A DNA stretch of 30,945 bases from an uncultured Roseburia sp. (GCA_934358955.1 CAKRLC010000023.1:1-30945), one strand, 5' to 3'; positions 1 through 7,863 are shown, counted from the stretch's first letter. The notes: generated by a model not told the origin, from the sequence alone. Numbers and translations are program-made.

Positions 1-5
1 GTGCA

Positions 6-923
6 CTATCTTATAATGATATAGGCTGAATACAGGATATACGCCACCAGACATATTGCCCCTTCTGCCTTGCTCATCTTCCTGCCGCTTTTTGCAAATA
101 TGTATAAAAGGATTCCTGAAATCAACAGAATGATTCCATCCCAAAGCGATTCTGTAAGAATATGTAACGGTGAGATCGTAGCCGACATTCCAAGAATAAA
201 CAGAATATTAAAAATATTTGATCCGATCGCATTGCCAAGAGCAAGACCGCTCTCGCCTTTTTTCGTTGCCACAACAGAAGTTACAAGCTCCGGCAGCGAG
301 GTTCCGATCGCCACGATCGTAAGACCGATCAGATTCTGGCTTACACCAAGCTTTGTGGCGATCGCACACGCCTGATCTACAACCATATCTCCGCCAAGAA
401 TGACGGCGCAAAGTCCCAGCACAATAAAGATAAGGCTCTTTGGAAGCGGGAGCTTTTTCCCTGTTTCTTCCTCCGTCCTGCCACGCATCGCTGCCCGGAT
501 CATGGTTCCGATGTAAACCGCCATTCCTATAAGAAGGATCACTCCTTCCACTCTGCTCAGTGTTCTGTCTACAAGCATCAGACATAAAATAGCGGAAATA
601 AAAATATTCACCGGCATATCCCGTTTCAAAATTTCGGGTTCAGTGCGAAACGCCGACATGAATGCGCAGATACCTACAACGACAAGGCCATTGAAAATAT
701 TAGATCCAATGATATTGCTCACGGCAATGTCATTATTTCCCACCAGTGCAGCATTGATGCTGACAGACGCCTCCGGTGCACTCGTTCCCATCGCCACGAT
801 CGTAAGTCCAATAATCACTCCAGGGACCTTTAGGATCTTCGCCAGGGAAGAACTTCCCTCGACAAACAGATCTGCTCCTTTTACAAGAAAAAGGAAGCCA
901 ATAAGCAGTAACAAATATTCCAT
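6..923 (-). CDS. CaCA-family cation/Na+ antiporter (YrbG-like)
   Basis: Integral membrane exchanger of the Ca2+/cation antiporter superfamily, about 305 residues and roughly ten membrane segments. Both duplicated alpha repeats are visible: GTSAPEASVS followed by GSNIFNG in the first half, and GTSLPELVTS followed by GSNIFNI in the second. These acidic motifs form the cation site. I chose the ATG at 923 because the minus strand carries AAAGGAG just upstream. An in-frame start 75 bases earlier would read through the riboswitch terminator and lacks a good site. The family is usually annotated as calcium/sodium antiporter, but the Mn2+-type riboswitch in its leader suggests manganese as a physiological substrate (inference). 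The family call is firm; the ion is not. Confidence 0.9.
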   Translation of the reverse strand: MEYLLLLIGFLFLVKGADLFVEGSSSLAKILKVPGVIIGLTIVAMGTSAPEASVSINAALVGNNDIAVSNIIGSNIFNGLVVVGICAFMSAFRTEPEILKRDMPVNIFISAILCLMLVDRTLSRVEGVILLIGMAVYIGTMIRAAMRGRTEEETGKKLPLPKSLIFIVLGLCAVILGGDMVVDQACAIATKLGVSQNLIGLTIVAIGTSLPELVTSVVATKKGESGLALGNAIGSNIFNILFILGMSATISPLHILTESLWDGIILLISGILLYIFAKSGRKMSKAEGAICLVAYILYSAYIIIR

Positions 924-980
924 AATTGCTCCTTTCTGCGATAAAAACTTTGTTTTTACTCCAAAAAGGATATAAAAATA

Positions 981-1021
981 GAGACTTTTATCGCGCAAAA
1001 AAATTGTTTGATAAAAGTCTC
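981..1021 (-). terminator. Riboswitch expression-platform terminator
   Basis: A perfect 12-bp inverted repeat (GAGACTTTTATC with GATAAAAGTCTC) flanks a loop and is followed on the minus strand by a T-rich run (TATTTTTATA). The segment CTTTTAT in the terminator's 5' arm is the same segment that would close helix P1 of the upstream aptamer. Terminator and aptamer P1 are therefore mutually exclusive, the expected layout for a ligand-ON switch in front of the antiporter. Confidence 0.75.
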
Positions 1022-1150
1022 GTCACTTGCTGTTTTCCTGGCAGGACAGTCCTTAGACCTCCCGTTAAAAACTACCAAGAATAATACCCGGCCCAATGGC
1101 GTGATGACGACTATTATTCCATCCGTAGATGCCAACTACTCCCTTTTATT
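1010..1150 (-). ncRNA. yybP-ykoY-like manganese riboswitch aptamer
   Basis: On the minus strand the leader begins AATAAAAGGGAGTAG, contains GTCGTCATCACG and CCGGGTATTATTC, and ends CAAGTGACGAGACTTTTAT. These match the remembered yybP-ykoY pattern: a GGGAGUAG box near the 5' end, a CGUCAUCACG-type internal box, and a GAGAC plus pyrimidine closing strand. ATAAAAG at the 5' end pairs with CTTTTAT at the 3' end to form P1. The class senses Mn2+ and commonly controls cation exporters, including CaCA proteins. I identified it by eye, not by covariance search. Confidence 0.75.
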
Positions 1151-1156
1151 GGGTTT

Positions 1157-1186
1157 ATTTTAATCTATTTTATTCGCCTTTGTCAA
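1157..1186 (-). promoter_or_regulatory. Promoter for the riboswitch-antiporter transcript
   Basis: The minus strand has a perfect -35 hexamer TTGACA (1181-1186), an 18-bp spacer and TAAAAT as -10 (1157-1162), placing transcription start just before the aptamer. Confidence 0.7.
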
Positions 1187-1291
1187 TTTTATTCCAGGGA
1201 TTTTATATTATTTTCATAATTTCATAGTGCCAGGGCAATCATCATCGTTCCAAACAAACACCCTGGCTCTACTAATGTTTTTTCATCTGTG

Positions 1292-1499
1292 CAAAAGGTC
1301 TGCTCCACAATCTTTATTGGTAAATTACACAAAAAATATTGCAAGTTTCTCTTTGCGCAATGGAGATAAGACTCATGAAGCGTGGAAGCCTCTGCTGAAC
1401 ACGATTCACGCTTTCAGAGGCTTATCGAAATGCTTTGCGCAATGAAACTTGCAATATTTTTTTGTGTAATTTAGCACCATAAACTTAAATGCAGACCCT
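1292..1499 (+). repeat. Structured inverted-repeat element, copy 1
   Basis: An element of about 208 bases bounded by GGTCTGC and GCAGACC. Nearly perfect arms of 28-29 bases (1322-1349 and 1444-1472, one bulged A) enclose a core. In the core GATAAG (1365-1370) pairs with CTTATC (1421-1426) and GCCTCTG (1388-1394) with CAGAGGC (1415-1421). GAAGCGTG (1377-1384) can pair with CACGCTTTC (1407-1415, one bulge), which would cross the GCCTCTG stem as a pseudoknot. A second full copy lies at 2718-2940 and a deleted copy at 29711-29821. It sits directly 3' of the bile salt hydrolase gene. No protein is credible inside it. Confidence 0.85.
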
Positions 1500-1504
1500 C
1501 TCCC

Positions 1505-2482
1505 TTAGTTCTGCCAGCAGATTTCCTCCTGCTGCTTCATCGGATAATGTACCACTGCATTCTGCTCCAGATCCTCTTTGTGCATGTCAACTGCCGAAAT
1601 CTGATAGTTCGTATACGTTGTATAATAATAAATTCCCCTGGTTGCATTACAGCAGGATGTGTAAATCGTGATCTCATATTTTCCTTCTGCCACTTCACAG
1701 CAGCCTCTCTGCTGATCTACGGAACCCAATATATGGAAGAACTGTCCAACACTCTCCATCTCATCTTCACCAGATACCGAATGTGCCCTGGTGAACGCAA
1801 CCTTTGCAAATCTTGATGTGGAAGAAAGGTCTCCCGGAAGTCCGAGCGCTCCCATTCCTCTGCTGTAACAATGCAGCGGGATTTCTCCCGAAAAACAGTT
1901 TTCCGGCTGCTTCGGAGACAGGTTCATATACTGGTTCAAAAGAAACATCTGCTGTTCAAATGGAGGATTGTTCGTCATAACCCCTGCCGGATTATCATGA
2001 ATATGCATACCATCCGCCATATTCTCTACCACGATCGCTTCTTTTTCATCTGCAATGAGCCAATGCAATGACGCTGCCGGCATGCCTTCTGCAAATGCCG
2101 TACCGACCAGATTGGTTTTGGCAAGTACCTTCCGCACTTCTTCCACGGATGCACACTGCCCCAAAATCCACGGAATGAATTCAAAGCTTGCGATGTTTTC
2201 CTTTTCTGCTGTCAGCTCCTGGTAAGCTGCATTTCCAACAAAATTCAGTCCTGCCATTCCAACCCCTTTTTCATTTACTGCATCATAGTAAAGAGGATAA
2301 CCGCCAGCCATATGCGCCATCCCTATGATCGCATAATGATGCTCCTGCTTCTTTTCTGTATGTCGGAACACGAACGGGTAATTGCGTGGTGTCACCGCGA
2401 TCTCTTCCCCATAAGAAAATTCATAATCTAAAGTTCTTCCAAAATAAAAATCTTTTGTTTTATAGGTTGCTGCTGTACACAT
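1505..2482 (-). CDS. bsh: Bile salt hydrolase / choloylglycine hydrolase
   Basis: Ntn-hydrolase that removes glycine or taurine from conjugated bile acids; family members are usually cytoplasmic. The protein has 325 residues, normal for the family, and begins Met-Cys so that Cys2 becomes the N-terminal nucleophile after Met removal. The other usual active-site residues are present by position and context: Arg16, Asp19, Asn80 (in GLNF), Asn171 or Asn172 (in TNNPPF) and Arg224 (in TSRFA). The Asn80 position fits bile salt hydrolases better than penicillin V acylases, which tend to have Tyr there. AAGGAGGG precedes the start. It stands alone between two copies of the repeat family. Substrate preference (glyco versus tauro) cannot be read from this. 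Confidence 0.9.
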   Translation of the reverse strand: MCTAATYKTKDFYFGRTLDYEFSYGEEIAVTPRNYPFVFRHTEKKQEHHYAIIGMAHMAGGYPLYYDAVNEKGVGMAGLNFVGNAAYQELTAEKENIASFEFIPWILGQCASVEEVRKVLAKTNLVGTAFAEGMPAASLHWLIADEKEAIVVENMADGMHIHDNPAGVMTNNPPFEQQMFLLNQYMNLSPKQPENCFSGEIPLHCYSRGMGALGLPGDLSSTSRFAKVAFTRAHSVSGEDEMESVGQFFHILGSVDQQRGCCEVAEGKYEITIYTSCCNATRGIYYYTTYTNYQISAVDMHKEDLEQNAVVHYPMKQQEEICWQN

Positions 2483-2610
2483 ACGAACCCTCCTTTTCGC
2501 CTTGCGTCATTTTCCTGTCTGTCATTAAGCAATAGGTACTATAACATTCTGCCCCACTCTTTACAATCCAAGCCGGAAAAATTTAACAAACTTTTCATTT
2601 ATCCAAATCC

Positions 2611-2717
2611 AGGTGTCATATTGTCTACTTCCCACTTTTTTAGTAGCAAATCGCAAAAAAATATTTCAAGCTTCTCCTCATTCCATGAAGCTTGAAATAT
2701 TTTCTTTTGCAAATTCG
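2611..2717 (+). repeat. Short hairpin relative of the repeat family
   Basis: Arms at 2646-2673 and 2688-2714 (GCAAAT...TATTTCAAGCTT against AAGCTTGAAATATTTT...TTTGC) form a long hairpin with a 14-base loop. The sequence just before it (GGTGTCATATTGTCTACT) resembles the start of the adjacent full copy (GGTGTCAAAAATTCTACT). It looks like a core-less relative placed in tandem with copy 2. Together the two fill most of 2611-2940. Confidence 0.65.
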
Positions 2718-2940
2718 GGTGTCAAAAATTCTACTCCATAACCTTTATTGGCAAATTGCCCAAAAGAAATATGGAAAGTTTCTCTTTGTGCAATGGAGAT
2801 AAGACTCATGAATCGTGGAAGCCTCTGCTGAACACGATTCACGCTTTCAGAGGCTTATCGGAATGTTTTGCACAATGAAACTTGCAATATTTCTTTTGGG
2901 CAATTTGACGCCATTAAACTAAAAGACAGACTTTTTGACA
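2718..2940 (+). repeat. Structured inverted-repeat element, copy 2
   Basis: Full-length copy bounded by TGTCAAAAATTCT and AGACTTTTTGACA. Arms at 2752-2782 and 2877-2907 pair except for a three-base mismatch. They differ from copy 1 in a matched way: copy 1 has TTACAC paired with GTGTAA, while copy 2 has TTGCCC paired with GGGCAA. The core is nearly identical to copy 1, and TGAATCGTG here pairs perfectly with CACGATTCA across the GCCTCTG strand. It ends eight bases before the stop of the GH136-like gene. Confidence 0.85.
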
Positions 2941-2948
2941 GCAGGGTC

Positions 2949-4241
2949 TTATTCTTCTAATTCGATAAATTGATTATTACGCTCGACATAGTTGCCGCCA
3001 CCCATATGATTACGCACAAACGGCACACCTTTTCTGACGTAGAATGTATTTTCCTCGATCAGTGCATCCGGATTCTCTGACGGGCTTATCGTGCCGCCAA
3101 GATCATCGTAGCTCACATTGTTCCGGAACGTATTATGGATTGCTTCCTGTAAGCAGAACATAACACAGCCACCCTCGTTCTGTCGGCTGTAATTATATTC
3201 ATATACCGTTCCGTCACCGGAATCCGCATCGTAAGCCATTCCATCCTGGTTTAATCTTGTATCTGCTCCCTCATTATAACGGAACAATGCATCTTTGCAC
3301 TTCCATGGCCAGATCGCCGCTGCTACTTTTCCGGCACGATTTTCCGGATGTGCATAAATACGGTCATTGATCTCGCACGCGATGGAATCTGTCATATTAT
3401 GCTCTACAATTGGGCGCAATGCATACATTGATGTGATCCCGTCACCACCTGCTGCTTTCACATAATTATCACGAATCAGCATACTCTCATGTCCATATTT
3501 GCGGAAGGTTTCTTCTGAAAGCTCAGCCCCCTGGAATTTATCATGCTGATACGTATAGCCAACGGCAATTCCCCAGCGGCTGACGCGGTAAACATAGCAG
3601 CCTTCCACCGTAATGTCCCGGTATCTTGCTACACCGGTAACAGACTCCTGCTGCGGCTTCAATGCCGTTACATAGATACCGCCGTTGTTCATATGCTTAT
3701 CATAAACATTTCCATTTACATCATGGATGAACAGATTCCGCAATGTGATCCCACTGCGGAGTCCTTTGTCTTTTGCCACAACAGCAACACCGGTGCGGTT
3801 CATTTTATGCGGTGCGGAATAGTTTTCTCCTAAAATATTTCCTGCACAGTTTGTCACTTCCAGATCTTCCAGAAGAATATGCTCTGCATCATATAATAAT
3901 ACCGCAGAAGATACATAGCCCTGGTATACATGTGTCGGCGAATCCAGCGGCTGACCGTAATCCTGGTACCAGATTCCCTGTCCCTGTGCTGCAATACAAG
4001 GCAGATTTCCCTCCCCATAGGATGCGATACGGATCGGATGTTCCGCTGTTCCGCTGTCCGTAATTTGTAAAAACTGTCCGAAAAAGACAGAATCCTTTGC
4101 CAGAAGAACACTATCTCCCGGTTTTAACGTTAATTTGTTCACAGCAAAAAGAGATGCAAACGCATGCTGTTCGCTTAAGCCATCATTTGCATCACTGCCC
4201 GTCATTGAATTGACATAATAAGTCCTGCACAAGTCTGTCAT
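2949..4241 (-). CDS. GH136-like lacto-N-biosidase, catalytic beta-helix subunit
   Basis: A 430-residue right-handed parallel beta-helix protein with repeated short strands such as ILLEDLEVTNC, ITLRNLFIHDV and ITVEGCYVYRV. Asp333 and Asp340, in NQDGMAYDAD, reproduce the D-x6-D spacing I recall for the catalytic pair of GH136 lacto-N-biosidases (B. longum LnbX, Eubacterium ramulus Lnb136). GH136 releases lacto-N-biose from lacto-N-tetraose. Length matches the catalytic chain of the two-protein clostridial enzymes. No signal peptide or anchor is seen, so it should act in the cytoplasm. The ATG at 4241 has AGGGAGG upstream and overlaps the preceding gene by 50 bases, suggesting translational coupling. 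A generic polysaccharide-lyase-like beta-helix is the alternative, but the GH112 operon supports GH136. Confidence 0.75.
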   Translation of the reverse strand: MTDLCRTYYVNSMTGSDANDGLSEQHAFASLFAVNKLTLKPGDSVLLAKDSVFFGQFLQITDSGTAEHPIRIASYGEGNLPCIAAQGQGIWYQDYGQPLDSPTHVYQGYVSSAVLLYDAEHILLEDLEVTNCAGNILGENYSAPHKMNRTGVAVVAKDKGLRSGITLRNLFIHDVNGNVYDKHMNNGGIYVTALKPQQESVTGVARYRDITVEGCYVYRVSRWGIAVGYTYQHDKFQGAELSEETFRKYGHESMLIRDNYVKAAGGDGITSMYALRPIVEHNMTDSIACEINDRIYAHPENRAGKVAAAIWPWKCKDALFRYNEGADTRLNQDGMAYDADSGDGTVYEYNYSRQNEGGCVMFCLQEAIHNTFRNNVSYDDLGGTISPSENPDALIEENTFYVRKGVPFVRNHMGGGNYVERNNQFIELEE

Positions 4242-4653
4242 ACGCTGCCTCCCTTAATCTTTTTTCTATGATCTGTTCCACTTCCTCATAGGAGAAAAAA
4301 TCTCCATGATAACGCCCGAAAAGATCATGGTTTTCTGCATAAAATTTCTTTTTGTCCGCTTCTGTTATTTCCGGACAAAGTCCGCTTTTTCTTACCATAT
4401 CAGTCGGCTGAGCAAAATCCAGCTTAAAACGTGTCAGCTCGTACTGCAAATAAGCAGGTGCCGAATAATAACGCGGCCCATAAAAAAGCTCTCCTGCCGC
4501 TTCCATTTTACGGTTCTGCTCATTTTTCTGCTGTCTTCTCGCTTCCAGTGCATCTAAGCTTTCGTCTTCGATCAGACCTATTTTTTTCGCAAGAAGAAGG
4601 GAAGCCTTCGCTCCCCTTAATTCCTCTGCGCTTAAGCAAAAGATTCTTTCCAT
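4192..4653 (-). CDS. Small helical protein, candidate GH136 partner/chaperone subunit
   Basis: A 153-residue, charged, mostly helical protein with no signal peptide. The C-terminal third (ITEADKKKFYAENHDLF and EEVEQIIEKRLREAAYD) resembles the helical N-domains of SurA/PrsA-type peptidyl-prolyl isomerases and foldases. GH136 enzymes need a partner (LnbY in B. longum; an N-terminal domain or subunit I in clostridia) to fold. This gene lies directly upstream of, and overlaps, the GH136-like gene, so that role is my inference. Its ATG at 4653 shares one base with the permease stop and has AGGAG upstream. The reading frame stays open to 4860, but that extension lies inside the permease gene and is rejected. 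It is shorter than the roughly 220-residue partner I recall from E. ramulus. Confidence 0.6.
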   Translation of the reverse strand: MERIFCLSAEELRGAKASLLLAKKIGLIEDESLDALEARRQQKNEQNRKMEAAGELFYGPRYYSAPAYLQYELTRFKLDFAQPTDMVRKSGLCPEITEADKKKFYAENHDLFGRYHGDFFSYEEVEQIIEKRLREAAYDRLVQDLLCQFNDGQ

Positions 4654-5468
4654 TATTTTACTGCTCCTGTAATTCCATTTGCAAAGCTCTTCTGTAAGCA
4701 TAAGAAAATGATCGCTGTAGGAAGTGTACAGATTAATACACCAAGCATCAGCATACCATAATCTACGCTGTAACCACTCTTTAAATTTGCAACCAACATA
4801 GGCATTGTAACCTGGTTTTTGTCCTGTAAAATAATCGTTGGCCACAAATAGTTGTTCCATGCGTTCATAAATGTAACTGTCATTGCCGCACCATAAGTAG
4901 AACGCATAACCGGAATAAACATTTTAAAGAAAATACTGATCTCACTTAAACCTTCCAGACGTGCAGCCTCAATAATATCATGAGGGAAAGAACGTGCAGC
5001 CTGGCGGAACAGCATGATCATAAACGGAGTGGAAATGGATGGAAGTGCAAGTGCGATCCATGTATTTACCAGTCCCCAGGAAGAAAACATTTTAAATAAC
5101 GGGATCATAATTGCAACAAACGGAAGCATCATGGCAAGCAAAAGAATGCTCATCAGGATATCTTTTCCTTTATCATGATAAATCTCAAATCCATAACCTG
5201 CGATTGAGCAGACCAGTAATGTAACAACCGTGATCACGATCGCATTGCGGAAAGAGTTAAACATTGCCAATCCGAGGTTCTGATTTGCGATCAGTGTCTT
5301 AAAATTGTCGATCAGATGTGTACCCGGAAGCAATCTGCCGCGCACAATGTCAATACTTGTATTCGTCGCACCGCAGAACATGTAGTAAAGCGGAAAAGCA
5401 GACAGAAAGCTTGCCAATATTAAAATAACATATGAAATAATTGTTTTCGTCTTAGTCACGTTTGTCAC
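4653..5468 (-). CDS. Carbohydrate ABC transporter permease (MalG-type)
   Basis: Inner-membrane permease of 271 residues with six predicted membrane segments and the cytoplasmic EAA loop (IEAARLEGLSEISIFFK) that docks the ATPase. It belongs to the CUT1 family that imports oligosaccharides. It overlaps the partner permease by 17 bases and the following small gene by one base, so the three should be cotranslated. Context (GH112, GH136-like) points to lacto-N-biose, galacto-N-biose or lacto-N-tetraose as cargo. No ATPase is encoded in the operon; CUT1 systems in Firmicutes often borrow a shared MsmX/MsmK-type ATPase. Confidence 0.9.
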   Translation of the reverse strand: MTNVTKTKTIISYVILILASFLSAFPLYYMFCGATNTSIDIVRGRLLPGTHLIDNFKTLIANQNLGLAMFNSFRNAIVITVVTLLVCSIAGYGFEIYHDKGKDILMSILLLAMMLPFVAIMIPLFKMFSSWGLVNTWIALALPSISTPFMIMLFRQAARSFPHDIIEAARLEGLSEISIFFKMFIPVMRSTYGAAMTVTFMNAWNNYLWPTIILQDKNQVTMPMLVANLKSGYSVDYGMLMLGVLICTLPTAIIFLCLQKSFANGITGAVK

Positions 5469-6339
5469 CTACTTTCATCTGGATTGCAGACAGAACAGCA
5501 ACACTGATCAGGATGAATACCGATAATGCAGCTGCATAGTTAAACTTCGGTGTTTCCACAAATGAAATATTATAAATATAATGTGCCAGTGTCATTGTTG
5601 ATTTTCCAGGACCTCCTGCTGTCAGGTTGACAGACTCGTCAAACAGCTGCAGTGTTCCTGATGTAGACATGATCGCTGTCAGAAGGATCGTTGGTTTCAG
5701 CAGCGGAATGGTAATTCTCGTAAACTGCTGGAACGGTGTAGCGCCATCTATGTAACTTGCTTCATAAACAGAGTAATCAATATTCTGCAGACCCGCAATA
5801 TAGAAAACCATATTATAACCGGTCCATCTCCAAACTAATGCGATAATAATAACAAAACGTGCTGCCCAGGAATTCTGGAACCAGTCCACCGGTGTCAGTC
5901 CGATTGCAGAGATCACATTATTTACTAATCCATCTGTTGCAAACAGTGATTTAAAGATCATGGAATAGGAAACTAAGGATGTTGCACACGGAAGGAAAAT
6001 TAAAGTACGGAAGATTCCTTTTCCTTTAATCTTCGGATTATTCAGTAACTGTGCCAGACACAATGCAAGCACCAGCATGATCGGTACCTGGATAATAAAG
6101 TAAAATACTGTATTAAACAGACACTGCTGAAACGTCTTATCTTTTAAGATTCTGCTATAATTTGCTAGTCCCGCAAAAGTGCTGGTTCCACCGGCCTTTT
6201 TGGAAAAAGAAAGTAGGATTGCCTGCACCATTGGATAAAAGCAAAATACGAAAATTAAAATAGCGGCAGGAAGCAAAAATGCCCAACCTGTCAAATTATG
6301 CTTTGTTTCCAAACTTAATTTTGCACTTTTCTTTTTCAT
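5452..6339 (-). CDS. Carbohydrate ABC transporter permease (MalF/UgpA-type)
   Basis: Permease of 295 residues with a Lys-rich N-terminus (MKKKSAK), about six membrane segments and an EAA loop (YEASYIDGATPFQQFTRIT). It should form a heterodimer with the permease encoded next, whose start lies inside its 3' end. AGGAG lies upstream of the ATG. It is separated from the binding-protein gene by 68 bases containing a terminator-like hairpin, which would lower permease expression relative to the binding protein. Confidence 0.9.
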   Translation of the reverse strand: MKKKSAKLSLETKHNLTGWAFLLPAAILIFVFCFYPMVQAILLSFSKKAGGTSTFAGLANYSRILKDKTFQQCLFNTVFYFIIQVPIMLVLALCLAQLLNNPKIKGKGIFRTLIFLPCATSLVSYSMIFKSLFATDGLVNNVISAIGLTPVDWFQNSWAARFVIIIALVWRWTGYNMVFYIAGLQNIDYSVYEASYIDGATPFQQFTRITIPLLKPTILLTAIMSTSGTLQLFDESVNLTAGGPGKSTMTLAHYIYNISFVETPKFNYAAALSVFILISVAVLSAIQMKVGDKRD

Positions 6340-6350
6340 ACTTTTCTCCT

Positions 6351-6388
6351 AAAAATGATACCGGGAACGCAATACTGCATCCCCGGTA
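6351..6388 (-). terminator. Intercistronic attenuating hairpin after the binding-protein gene
   Basis: TACCGGG and CCCGGTA (outer limits 6359-6388) pair around a short loop and are followed on the minus strand by ATTTTTA, ahead of the permease ribosome binding site. This position is common in sugar ABC operons, where partial termination or 3'-end protection gives more binding protein than permease. Confidence 0.6.
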
Positions 6389-6407
6389 CTGACTCATTTT
6401 CTAATCA

Positions 6408-7757
6408 TTATTCGCTAATGTTAAATTCAACTGTATCCTGAGCGTTCTGGATCTCTTCGTCGATATCTGCATTGTTCTGAATAACATTTGTAACAGCATC
6501 TGTTAATGCACTTCTGATGTCGTTGTAGTATGCACCATAGTTGATTCCAGGAACGTTTCCTGCGAATTCAACGATGTCTTTGTATACAGCCTGTCCGCCG
6601 TAGAATTCAGATGTAGCATTGTATGCTTCAGATTCGCCTGCTGGTAAGTAGCTTGCGATCACACCTGCATTTGGAAGAAGTTCATCGTATAATTCAACGC
6701 TTGTTCCGAATGTAGATTTTAAGAAGTCAAATGCAAGTTCTGTGTTCTTGCAGTTAGAAGATACTGCCCAGCTTGCACCACCACAGTTTGCGTAGTTTGT
6801 AGCACCTTCAATACCATCTAATGCAGGCATATTTACGATTGCCCATTTTCCGGACTGATCTTCTGCTGCCTGGATAGAAGACATGATCCAGCATCCCTGG
6901 ATAACACCAGCTGCTTTTCCATCGTTCATAGAAGCGATGTACTGATCCCAGTCTGTGTAATCAACCATGATTCCTTCATCAATGAGTTCTTTGTAAACTT
7001 CCATTGCTGCTTTTAATGCTTCATTTCCAACTAATTTTACTTCGCCATCTACGATTGGGGATGCACCTGCAGACTGAAGCATCTCGATTACGATTTCGGA
7101 TCCGCCTGAGCTTGTTAACATTGGAACGCCGTTAGCGTCAACAACTTTCTTTGCAAGTTCCATGAACTCTGACCATGTTGTATCTTTAAAATCTTCTACA
7201 GTAAGTCCTGCGTTCTCTACCATATCAGAACGGATTGCCATGATTGTAGCACCGTTATCGAATGGGATACCGTAATGTGCACCATCTACAGTAGAATCTG
7301 CTAATTTACCGCCGGAGAACTGATCAAAGTCGATTCCTGAATCTGTTAAATCTGTGAAAAGTTCTGGATAATTTGTTGCGTTTTTGCTGAAAGAGTTATC
7401 CTGCATTAAGAAGATATCTGGTAATGTGTCATAGTTTCCAGCTTCTGCTGCTGTGATTAAACTCTGCTCGATATCAGTATAAACCTTCTCCTGAATATCA
7501 AGTTTGAAATTTGGATGATCTTTCTGATACATTGCTTCTGCTTCTTTCATAGCATAAACATTGAATGTAGGATCCCAGCACCATACGGTCAGTGTCTCAT
7601 CTCCGTCTGCTGTCTCTTCTGCTGCAGCTTCTGTTCCTTCTTCTGTTTTAACTGCATTGTTATCTGCTGCCGGTTCTTCTTTTGTGCCGCCACATCCTGC
7701 AACTGTTGTTACAGCCATCGCAGCTACGAGCAATACCCCTACTAATTTCTTTTTCAT
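6408..7757 (-). CDS. Sugar ABC transporter solute-binding lipoprotein
   Basis: Extracellular sugar-binding protein of 449 residues. The N-terminus has Lys3, a hydrophobic stretch and the lipobox VAGC, with lipidated Cys22. An acidic, Ala/Glu-rich linker follows before the mature domain (ETLTVWCWDPTF...). It delivers substrate to the two permeases downstream. A near-consensus AAAGGAGGT precedes the ATG. It corresponds in position to the lacto-N-biose/galacto-N-biose binding proteins of GH112 operons; that substrate is inferred from the neighbours. The upstream 140-base gap carries two small hairpins (7796-7821 and 7846-7863). Confidence 0.9.
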   Translation of the reverse strand: MKKKLVGVLLVAAMAVTTVAGCGGTKEEPAADNNAVKTEEGTEAAAEETADGDETLTVWCWDPTFNVYAMKEAEAMYQKDHPNFKLDIQEKVYTDIEQSLITAAEAGNYDTLPDIFLMQDNSFSKNATNYPELFTDLTDSGIDFDQFSGGKLADSTVDGAHYGIPFDNGATIMAIRSDMVENAGLTVEDFKDTTWSEFMELAKKVVDANGVPMLTSSGGSEIVIEMLQSAGASPIVDGEVKLVGNEALKAAMEVYKELIDEGIMVDYTDWDQYIASMNDGKAAGVIQGCWIMSSIQAAEDQSGKWAIVNMPALDGIEGATNYANCGGASWAVSSNCKNTELAFDFLKSTFGTSVELYDELLPNAGVIASYLPAGESEAYNATSEFYGGQAVYKDIVEFAGNVPGINYGAYYNDIRSALTDAVTNVIQNNADIDEEIQNAQDTVEFNISE

Positions 7758-7795
7758 AAAAATTACCTCCTTTAATTTTATGACATTGGGTTATA

Positions 7796-7863
7796 CGCAA
7801 AGCATGCTCAATTGCTTTACGCAGGTTACTTTATAAAATATGTCTGGCAGTTCTTTCTCTGCC
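7796..7863 (-). other. Two small hairpins in the GH112-to-binding-protein gap
   Basis: CGCAAAGCA pairs with TGCTTTACG (7796-7821, one G-U) and GGCAG with CTGCC (7846-7863). Neither is followed by a convincing T-run, so they look like mRNA processing or stability elements between the phosphorylase and binding-protein cistrons, not terminators. Confidence 0.4.

Noticed and set aside
1227..1445. Plus-strand frame of 72 codons overlapping repeat copy 1
   Set aside because: It runs through the inverted-repeat element, has no credible ribosome binding site and resembles no protein I know.
1292..1499. Retron or CRISPR-like interpretation of the repeat element
   Set aside because: No reverse transcriptase, effector or cas gene is nearby and there are no regularly spaced direct repeats with spacers.
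1292..2940. Insertion sequence or composite transposon around bsh
   Set aside because: No transposase or target duplication is visible. The flanking copies are in direct orientation and differ in arm sequence.
4654..4860. N-terminal extension of the small helical protein, giving 222 residues
   Set aside because: It lies wholly inside the permease gene in another frame. The ATG at 4653 has AGGAG and the typical one-base overlap with the permease stop.
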